From contig CP072532.1 in the NCBI GenBank assembly GCA_021730225.1, forward strand, positions 455,230-519,229: a stretch of DNA of 64,000 nucleotides, written 5' to 3'. The notes beneath the pieces are model-generated. The model did no database searches, had not been told where the DNA came from, and was given only the letters and a program-made list of their open reading frames with translations. Source of the stretch: Candidatus Vesicomyidisocius sp. Agig_15_S12. GTDB taxonomy: Bacteria; Pseudomonadota; Gammaproteobacteria; PS1; Pseudothioglobaceae. Shown in pieces: positions 58,156 to 64,000 of this stretch (position 1 is its first letter; every line of letters starts with the position of its first letter). The translations under genes and the position numbers were made by a program.

Positions 58156-60687
58156 TTACAATTTTTCCTCTAAACTCTCTTTTAGAATTAATTTTTCTGA
58201 CATACTCAATGGTTCATTTTTAGCGTTGCTAATAAAAAATACATCCTCAACCCTTTCTCCCATAGTTGCAATTCTAGCATTAATTAATAAGATGTTTAAT
58301 TCAAAGAATACGTAGGCAATATTAGAAAGTATGCCTTGCTTGTCAAGCGCGTTAATTTCTAATTGAGTTAAGTTCCATTGTTCATTTAAACTAAAACTAA
58401 TTCTCACCTTATGATCAAAATATTGATACATGTATACATCATGAGTTATTCTTACCTTCACATCCAAATTATCCAACTCATTTTTAATTCTTTGATTTAT
58501 ATTAATATACTCAAGTACTTCATCTTGCAAAACACTAATTGTGTTATAGACTTTATTATTCTTGGTGGTTAAAATTTTAGCATCCACAATATCAAGTCCC
58601 AATCTTTCAAGAATGCTAATTAATTTAAAGAATAAGCCCTTAAAATCATTACATAAAATAAAAATATCAACTACGTTATATTTTGAAATTTTAGAGCTAA
58701 CAATAATCTTATCTATAGTTATTTTAGTGGTAAAATTTAAGTGCCATAGAATATCACTCATATCATAACGTAAATAATAATCCTTGGGTAAAGTTGATAA
58801 TATTTTTTTAACCTCACTTATTGGGTAACCTTGAATAATAGAATTATTAATAACAGTTTGTTTGATATCTTGTACTCTTTGATCTACACTTGGACGTTGA
58901 CCATTACTACTTTTTAAGTATTTTTTAGTGTTGTAAAATAGTTTTTTCAGCAAAGAATCTTTCCAGCTATTCCATAAATTATCTTTTGTTGCACGAATAT
59001 CAGCTACTGTTAATAAGTATAAAAATTCTAAAAATTCAACTGTACCAACTTGCTCAGCAAAATATTTAATTACCCCAAAATCACCAATATCTTGCTTTTG
59101 TGCAACCATTGACATAAGTAAATGTTTTTCAACTAATTGCGAAACTAAATCAATATCATTTGCTTTTAATTGATGATATAGACAAAATTTACGTACATCA
59201 ATTGCACCTAACTTAGCATGCTCTCTACCTCCTCTACCTCCTCTACCTTTAGCAATATCATGAAAAAGTCCTGCTAATAATAACAATTCTGGTTTTTGAA
59301 TGTCTACTGCTATTTCACTACAAAGTATAAATTCTTTAGCAAACTCAGACACAAAAAAACGCCTCAAATTACGAATCACAAACAACGTATGTTGATCTAC
59401 TGTATAAGCATGAAATAAATCATATTGCATCAGTCCCATAATCTTACTAAAAGCAGGAATATAGCGCTCTAAAATACCATAACGATTCATAAGTTTTAGC
59501 GCCTTATTAACCCCTTGATTTTGCTGTAATAATTCAATAAATAATCGATTATTACTACGCCTTTTATAATAATCACAATCAATTAAATTAATACTAGCTT
59601 GCATTTGTCTAAGCGTTTTTGCACTAATACCACATACATAATTATGCTTAGCAATAAGTAAAAATATTTCAATAAAAGCGGACGGTATTTGAATAAAAAT
59701 CCGTTCATCAATTGAATGAATATAACCATAAATAACCATAAAACGATTATTCAAACACTGTGTGTTTAGAATTTCATCTTCTAATATTTGCAACAAAATA
59801 TCATTAAGACGAGAAACCTTAGTAACTGTTTGATAATAGTCTTTCATGAAAGACTCAACCGCTAAAAAATCTCCGTCAACATAACCTAATATCATTGCTA
59901 CAGATTTTTGATATTGAAACACAAGTCTGTCTTCACGTCGATTAGCAATAATATGTAGTGCAAATCTTACTTTGAATAAAAATAGTTGTGACGTGTTTAA
60001 TAATTCATATTCAGCAAATGTTAAATATTGCTTATCGATCAATTCAAATAAAGTATTAACACAAAAATACCATTTTGCTACCCAAACAACCGTTTGAATA
60101 TCTCTAAGACCTCCAGAGCTTTGCTTAATATTAGGCTCTAAATTATAAGCAGTATTAGATGGGTTTTGATGACGATTATGCTGTTCTTTTTTCTTTTCAA
60201 CTAAAAATGATTGACTTGACCAAACGCTAGATTTAATCACAGCTTTCATCTTATAAAACAAAGATACTTTACCTAGAATAACTCGAGATTCTAATAAATT
60301 AGTCACCACGCTAAGATCATTAATTACACTAATACAATCTTTTAAATCTCGAGTCGCATGTCCTACTTCCAAATTTACATCCCATAAAAATGTCAAAAAA
60401 CTAGCAATACTCTGTTGATAAGTATTATGAGAATCATCAGGAATTAAAATCAATAAATCTATATCTGAGTACAGATGTAATTCCTTCCTACCATAGCCTC
60501 CAACTGCCACTAAACACAACTGATCAGAAAGATTAAAACTTTGCCAAATATCCTTTAGTAATTGATCAATTCCATCACTTCTATATAAAACAAGTGCTTT
60601 AGCTGTCTCTGGACTATTTAAAAAATCTTCCTTGATTGAATTCTGTAATGATTGATATTGTGCTTTAAATAGTGATAAATCTATCAT
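58156..60687 (-). CDS. glnD: [Protein-PII] uridylyltransferase/uridylyl-removing enzyme GlnD
   Basis: 843 residues; E. coli GlnD has 890. The nucleotidyltransferase domain has GGYGRKELHLYSDIDLLIL (about 63-81, catalytic Asps 76 and 78). The HD domain has LAGLFHDIAKGRGG (about 465-480), slightly expanded by RGG repeats. Two C-terminal ACT domains (from about 680) sense glutamine. It modifies PII and thereby adenylylation of GlnA, whose target Tyr is retained in this genome. It is preceded by gltX. Confidence 0.96.
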   Translation of the reverse strand: MIDLSLFKAQYQSLQNSIKEDFLNSPETAKALVLYRSDGIDQLLKDIWQSFNLSDQLCLVAVGGYGRKELHLYSDIDLLILIPDDSHNTYQQSIASFLTFLWDVNLEVGHATRDLKDCISVINDLSVVTNLLESRVILGKVSLFYKMKAVIKSSVWSSQSFLVEKKKEQHNRHQNPSNTAYNLEPNIKQSSGGLRDIQTVVWVAKWYFCVNTLFELIDKQYLTFAEYELLNTSQLFLFKVRFALHIIANRREDRLVFQYQKSVAMILGYVDGDFLAVESFMKDYYQTVTKVSRLNDILLQILEDEILNTQCLNNRFMVIYGYIHSIDERIFIQIPSAFIEIFLLIAKHNYVCGISAKTLRQMQASINLIDCDYYKRRSNNRLFIELLQQNQGVNKALKLMNRYGILERYIPAFSKIMGLMQYDLFHAYTVDQHTLFVIRNLRRFFVSEFAKEFILCSEIAVDIQKPELLLLAGLFHDIAKGRGGRGGREHAKLGAIDVRKFCLYHQLKANDIDLVSQLVEKHLLMSMVAQKQDIGDFGVIKYFAEQVGTVEFLEFLYLLTVADIRATKDNLWNSWKDSLLKKLFYNTKKYLKSSNGQRPSVDQRVQDIKQTVINNSIIQGYPISEVKKILSTLPKDYYLRYDMSDILWHLNFTTKITIDKIIVSSKISKYNVVDIFILCNDFKGLFFKLISILERLGLDIVDAKILTTKNNKVYNTISVLQDEVLEYININQRIKNELDNLDVKVRITHDVYMYQYFDHKVRISFSLNEQWNLTQLEINALDKQGILSNIAYVFFELNILLINARIATMGERVEDVFFISNAKNEPLSMSEKLILKESLEEKL

Positions 60688-60702
60688 ACTTATAAGTATT
60701 TA

Positions 60703-62070
60703 TTAGAAATCAATCGCCATCTTTAAGCGTAATAAAGCTTTATTCTTACCAACCAATTCAGCTACAATATCAATACCACCCGCATTGCCATCACCACTTA
60801 GTGCAAGCCTAAAAGGCTGACCTACTCTTCCAAAATCGATATTGAGTTCATAGCATACTTGTTTAACAACTTGTTTAATATTATCAGCTTTCCAGATATT
60901 TAATATTTCTAATTCTACAAGTAAATGCTTAAGTGGTGTTTTATCTTTAAAGAATTTTTTAGCAAGTTTTTCATCAAAAGTATCAAAATCCTGATAAAAC
61001 ATTTTTAACTCACCTGCCATATTAACCAAAGTTTTACATCTATCTTGCAAGTATCGAACTACTATTTCAATATTAGGTGTATCTTTAATTGTAATTTCTT
61101 GATTTTGTAAATGCCAAGTCAGATTACTAAGTAAATTCTTAACACTGGAACTTTTAATAGTTTCTTGGTTGAGCCACAAAAGCTTATCTTGATTAAAACT
61201 TGCAGACGCTTTATTGATATTTTTTAATTCAAATAGCTGAACAATTTCATTTATAGAAAATATTTCTTGGTTACCATACGACCAACCCAAACGGGATAAA
61301 TAATTAAGCAAAGCTTCAGGCAAAAACCCTGCATCTCGGTACGCCATAACACTCACAGCACCATGTCGTTTTGAAAGACGTATACCGTCATTACCTAGAA
61401 TCATAGGTAAGTGTGCAAATTCTGGTAGATGCCAACCTAATGCTTGATAAAGGTTAATTTGTTTAGGTGTATTGTTAATATGATCATCACCGCGAATAAT
61501 GATATTAATTTTCATATCATGATCATCAACTACCACAGTAAGATTGTAAGTTGGCGTGTTATCGCTGCGAGCAATAATTAAATCATCTAATTCTTGATTA
61601 TTAATTGAAATTTTTCCTTTGACTACATCATTAAAAACCACTACTCCTTCTTTTGGATTATTAAAACGTACAACACCAGTATGTAGATTTTTATCCCGAC
61701 AACAACCGTCATACTTAACTTTTTTACCTTGTTTTGTTAACTCTTCACGCAATATTTGTAAGCGCTTCTTAGAACATTCACAATAATAAGCTTTTTTTTC
61801 ATCTAATAGTTGCTGGATAATTTGTTTATACCTATCAAAACGATCCGTTTGGTACAAAGGACCTTCATCATAATTAAGACCAAGCCAATCAATTCCTTGT
61901 AAAATAGCATCAACTGATGCTTGAGTTGAACGTTCTAAATCTGTATTTTCAATACGTAATACAAATTTACCATGTTGCTTTTTAGCCCAAATCCAAGCGA
62001 AGAATGCAGTTCTAGCGCCCCCAATATGTAAATAGCCCGTTGGGGATGGGGCAAATCTTGATTTCATCAT
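60703..62070 (-). CDS. gltX: Glutamyl-tRNA synthetase
   Basis: 455 residues (bacterial GluRS 460-490). Class I signatures: RFAPSPTGYLHIGGARTAFF (HIGH form HIGG) and the KMSKS-equivalent GIRLSKRHGAVSV. IIRGDDHINNTPKQINLYQALGW is the usual connecting block. Zinc-type cysteines occur in the YYCECSKKRLQ...CCRD insertion. It charges tRNA-Glu; in a genome like this it may also serve tRNA-Gln with GatCAB. It lies 15 bp before glnD and 12 bp after the Sel1 gene. Confidence 0.97.
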   Translation of the reverse strand: MMKSRFAPSPTGYLHIGGARTAFFAWIWAKKQHGKFVLRIENTDLERSTQASVDAILQGIDWLGLNYDEGPLYQTDRFDRYKQIIQQLLDEKKAYYCECSKKRLQILREELTKQGKKVKYDGCCRDKNLHTGVVRFNNPKEGVVVFNDVVKGKISINNQELDDLIIARSDNTPTYNLTVVVDDHDMKINIIIRGDDHINNTPKQINLYQALGWHLPEFAHLPMILGNDGIRLSKRHGAVSVMAYRDAGFLPEALLNYLSRLGWSYGNQEIFSINEIVQLFELKNINKASASFNQDKLLWLNQETIKSSSVKNLLSNLTWHLQNQEITIKDTPNIEIVVRYLQDRCKTLVNMAGELKMFYQDFDTFDEKLAKKFFKDKTPLKHLLVELEILNIWKADNIKQVVKQVCYELNIDFGRVGQPFRLALSGDGNAGGIDIVAELVGKNKALLRLKMAIDF

Positions 62071-62082
62071 TATTTTTTAATG

Positions 62083-62535
62083 TTAAGGGGTTACTCCTCT
62101 ATCGGCCTTGTCGAACCAATATTGTGCTTTTTCTAAATCTTGTTTAACTTCTTTACCATCTTCAAACAGCATGCCTAATGTGTACATTGGACCAGAAATA
62201 CCAAATTTAGCACCTTTTTTGAACCATTCAATAGACTGTATAATATCTTTTTCTACACCCTCTCCAGTCATATATGCTACCCCTAGCATATGATGAGCAA
62301 ATGCATGTCCCTTTCCTGCTGCTTGTAAAAAATTTTCAAACCCTAAAGGTTGATTTTTGACCATACCTAACCCGTTCATTTGCATCATACCAACACGCCA
62401 TAAAGCCTCAGCATTACCTTTTATAACCAGTGGAGCTAATAATTGATATGCCATGGTAAAATTCTTAGTATCAAAAGCAGTGACGCCACTGGATAAATCT
62501 GCATTATATATATCTGTGTTGCTTGAATCTGACAT
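62083..62535 (-). CDS. Sel1-like repeat (TPR) protein
   Basis: 150 residues, no signal peptide. At least three SEL1 repeats are visible: AEALWRVGMMQMNGLGMVKN, AFAHHMLGVAYMTGEGVEKD and GPMYTLGMLFEDGKEVKQD, each with the 'A...LG..Y..G.GV..D...A..W..KA' pattern. It is probably a cytosolic scaffold; partner unknown. It lies 12 bp upstream of gltX on the same strand and divergent from the Mth938-domain gene. Confidence 0.85.
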   Translation of the reverse strand: MSDSSNTDIYNADLSSGVTAFDTKNFTMAYQLLAPLVIKGNAEALWRVGMMQMNGLGMVKNQPLGFENFLQAAGKGHAFAHHMLGVAYMTGEGVEKDIIQSIEWFKKGAKFGISGPMYTLGMLFEDGKEVKQDLEKAQYWFDKADRGVTP

Positions 62536-62619
62536 TCTGTTTCTCTAATAATAGAAATAGAGAAATTATTTTACACTGTTATAATGTGCTTTTATTCATC
62601 AATTAGTCACTGTAATATC

Positions 62620-62982
62620 ATGGAATTAAACCAGCAAGAGACAGGTTATAACAGTATTGTTTCCGTCGAAGAATACCATGTTAAATTAACACATATACAA
62701 CTTAAAATACCTTGTTTTATTTCTTGTAGTTACTATTGTGAAATTAATATCAATCATCTTAATAATATTAATAAAATTTCATTATTCCCTCTATCTAGTC
62801 AAGATAATATTAATTTATTAATTATTGGTACAGGCTCAACACATCAATTTTTACATCCAAAACAACAGATAGCTATTCATCAAATGGGTATTAACACTGA
62901 AATTATGAATAATAAATCAGCTTGTCGAAGTTTTAATTTACTACTATCTGACGCTAGATCAGTTGGTTTATTATTATTATGA
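62620..62982 (+). CDS. Mth938-domain (DUF498) protein
   Basis: 120 residues from ATG 62620 (MELNQQETGYNSIVSVEE); the frame is open 12 codons further. The C-terminal block NLLIIGTGSTHQFLHPKQQIAI, GINTEIMNNKSACRSFNLLL matches the Mth938/NDUFAF3-like fold ('LLIIGTG....F....GI.VE.M.T..A..TYN.L'). Function is unclear; homologues include a mitochondrial complex I assembly factor. It overlaps rodA by 3 bp (ATGA), so they are co-translated. Confidence 0.85.
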   Translation: MELNQQETGYNSIVSVEEYHVKLTHIQLKIPCFISCSYYCEININHLNNINKISLFPLSSQDNINLLIIGTGSTHQFLHPKQQIAIHQMGINTEIMNNKSACRSFNLLLSDARSVGLLLL

Positions 62983-64000
62983 AATTATTAAGTGTTGCGC
63001 AAATACGTCATTATTGGCATTATTTCAAGATGGACACTCCTTTATTTTTATTTATTATGGCAATTAGTGGGTTTGGACTTATTGTGCTTTATTCAGCTTC
63101 AGGGGGTTCTATGCAAACTATGTATAATCAAGTCTTCCACTTTGCACTGGCAATTTGTGCAATGTTAATTATTGCCCAAATACCACCTTACCAACTTAAG
63201 CGTTTCTCTCCTTATTTAATGTTGTTTGGTATATTATTGCTGATTCTAGTCTTAGTTTTTGGTTCAAATGGTGGTGGTGCTCAACGCTGGCTTAATTTGG
63301 GTTTTATACGCTTCCAGCCCTCTGAAATTATGAAAATTATCGTCCCTATTGCTATTGCTTCAATTTTAAGTGAGAAAACATTTTTACCAAAACTACTACC
63401 CATTTTTCTATCTATTGTTGCCATTATTTTAATTGTGATACTTATCGCTAAACAACCAGATCTAGGTACTTCACTATTAATTGCTACATCTGGTTTTTAT
63501 GTATTATTTTTTTCTGGTGTTCGCGTTCAAATTGTTAAAAACAATTGGCTAAATTTTACTTTGATTTCATCAATCACTATTTCAGGTGTCTATGTTGTAT
63601 GGAACTATCTATTAATAGGTTATCAAAAAAAACGTATTATGACCTTATTTGACCCAAGTTCTGACCCGTTAGGTTCTGGTTACCATATCTTGCAATCAAA
63701 AATTGCAATTGGCTCTGGTGGTTTAATTGGTAAAGGCTTAGGACAAGGCTCTCAATCTCATCTTAATTTTTTACCTGAGCATACAACTGACTTTATATTT
63801 GCTGTTATTGCTGAAGAGCTGGGGTTTATAGGAATTATATTTTTATTTACCTTGTATGGATTAATTATTCACCGACTACTAATAATTTCTTTTCAATCGG
63901 AGGACAATTTTTCAAAATTATTAGGATCGAGTTTAACTTTTGTTTTTTTTACTTATATTTTTGTTAATGTTGGAATGGTATCTGGGATATTACCTGTAGT
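62979..64000 (+). CDS. rodA: Rod-shape SEDS peptidoglycan glycosyltransferase RodA (cut by window edge)
   Basis: The first 340 residues are present and the gene runs off the right edge. It is a SEDS-family membrane protein with about nine helices seen. Family blocks: ISGFGLIVLYSASGG, RWLNLGFIRFQPSEIMKI, AKQPDLGTSLLIA, FDPSSDPLGSGYHILQSKIAIGSGG, the catalytic-region LPEHTTDFIFAVIAEELG and GMVSGILPVV, which is the RodA rather than FtsW form. The frame is fully open, unlike the ftsW remnant at 36-37 kb. It polymerises lipid II with a class B PBP in lateral wall growth. Confidence 0.96.
   Translation, partial: MKLLSVAQIRHYWHYFKMDTPLFLFIMAISGFGLIVLYSASGGSMQTMYNQVFHFALAICAMLIIAQIPPYQLKRFSPYLMLFGILLLILVLVFGSNGGGAQRWLNLGFIRFQPSEIMKIIVPIAIASILSEKTFLPKLLPIFLSIVAIILIVILIAKQPDLGTSLLIATSGFYVLFFSGVRVQIVKNNWLNFTLISSITISGVYVVWNYLLIGYQKKRIMTLFDPSSDPLGSGYHILQSKIAIGSGGLIGKGLGQGSQSHLNFLPEHTTDFIFAVIAEELGFIGIIFLFTLYGLIIHRLLIISFQSEDNFSKLLGSSLTFVFFTYIFVNVGMVSGILPV

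Overview
This is about 64 kb of a very AT-rich (visibly near 30% GC) gammaproteobacterial chromosome. Every recognisable gene is a bacterial housekeeping gene. There are no insertion sequences, prophages, CRISPR arrays, tRNA or rRNA genes that I can see. A sulfur-globule-type secreted protein, a TusA-family protein, short intergenic gaps, several shortened proteins and at least two decaying genes together suggest a genome-reduced thioautotrophic symbiont. Relatives of the SUP05 / vesicomyid-clam symbionts (Candidatus Vesicomyosocius okutanii, Candidatus Ruthia magnifica) are my best guess. That assignment is inference from gene content and memory, not from a database search.

Layout. 1-7.2 kb: start of lptD (minus, cut by the window edge), then hflK-hflC-hisZ-purA-rnr on the plus strand. 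7.3-16 kb: ilvD, a stand-alone N-acetylglutamate-synthase-like GNAT domain with rnt, a dimeric dUTPase, the class Ia ribonucleotide reductase operon nrdA-nrdB-yfaE, and hemH. 16-25 kb: an unusual helix-turn-helix/NAD synthetase fusion, then a minus-strand run spoT, iscX-tolB-pal-cpoB-pabB. 25-32 kb: bamD, an MFS transporter and ssb; a sulfur globule protein facing them; metH. 32-36 kb: ribE-ribBA-ribH-nusB and the ABC-F ATPase ybiT. 36.2-37.4 kb: a heavily decayed ftsW just upstream of murG. 37-48 kb: murG, bioB, glnA, a tsaC-hemF-tusA operon, htpG, trmJ/suhB and yciK, with a decayed gph behind yciK. 48-53 kb: plsC-like, yceD-rpmF-plsX-fabH, ispA and xseB. 53-64 kb: pcnB, queF, lptF, rho, trxA, glnD, gltX, a Sel1-repeat protein, a Mth938-domain protein and rodA (cut by the window edge).

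How the genes work together. The window covers envelope assembly (LptD, LptF, BamD, TolB-Pal-CpoB, MurG, RodA), nucleotide supply (PurA, NrdAB, dUTPase), nitrogen control (GlnA, GlnD), cofactor synthesis (riboflavin, biotin, haem, folate/pABA, NAD, queuosine), stringent response (SpoT) and transcription termination/antitermination (Rho, NusB, SuhB). The biosynthetic breadth fits a nutrition-providing symbiont.

Most interesting points: (1) ftsW is a pseudogene while rodA is intact, implying division without the normal septal SEDS protein; (2) nadE has lost its own start codon and can only be read as an in-frame fusion to an upstream phage-type HTH domain; (3) SuhB carries Asp-to-Asn changes at two metal-binding positions, suggesting a catalytically dead protein kept for its antitermination role; (4) gph is decayed; (5) there is a terminator-like hairpin directly in front of yceD-rpmF.
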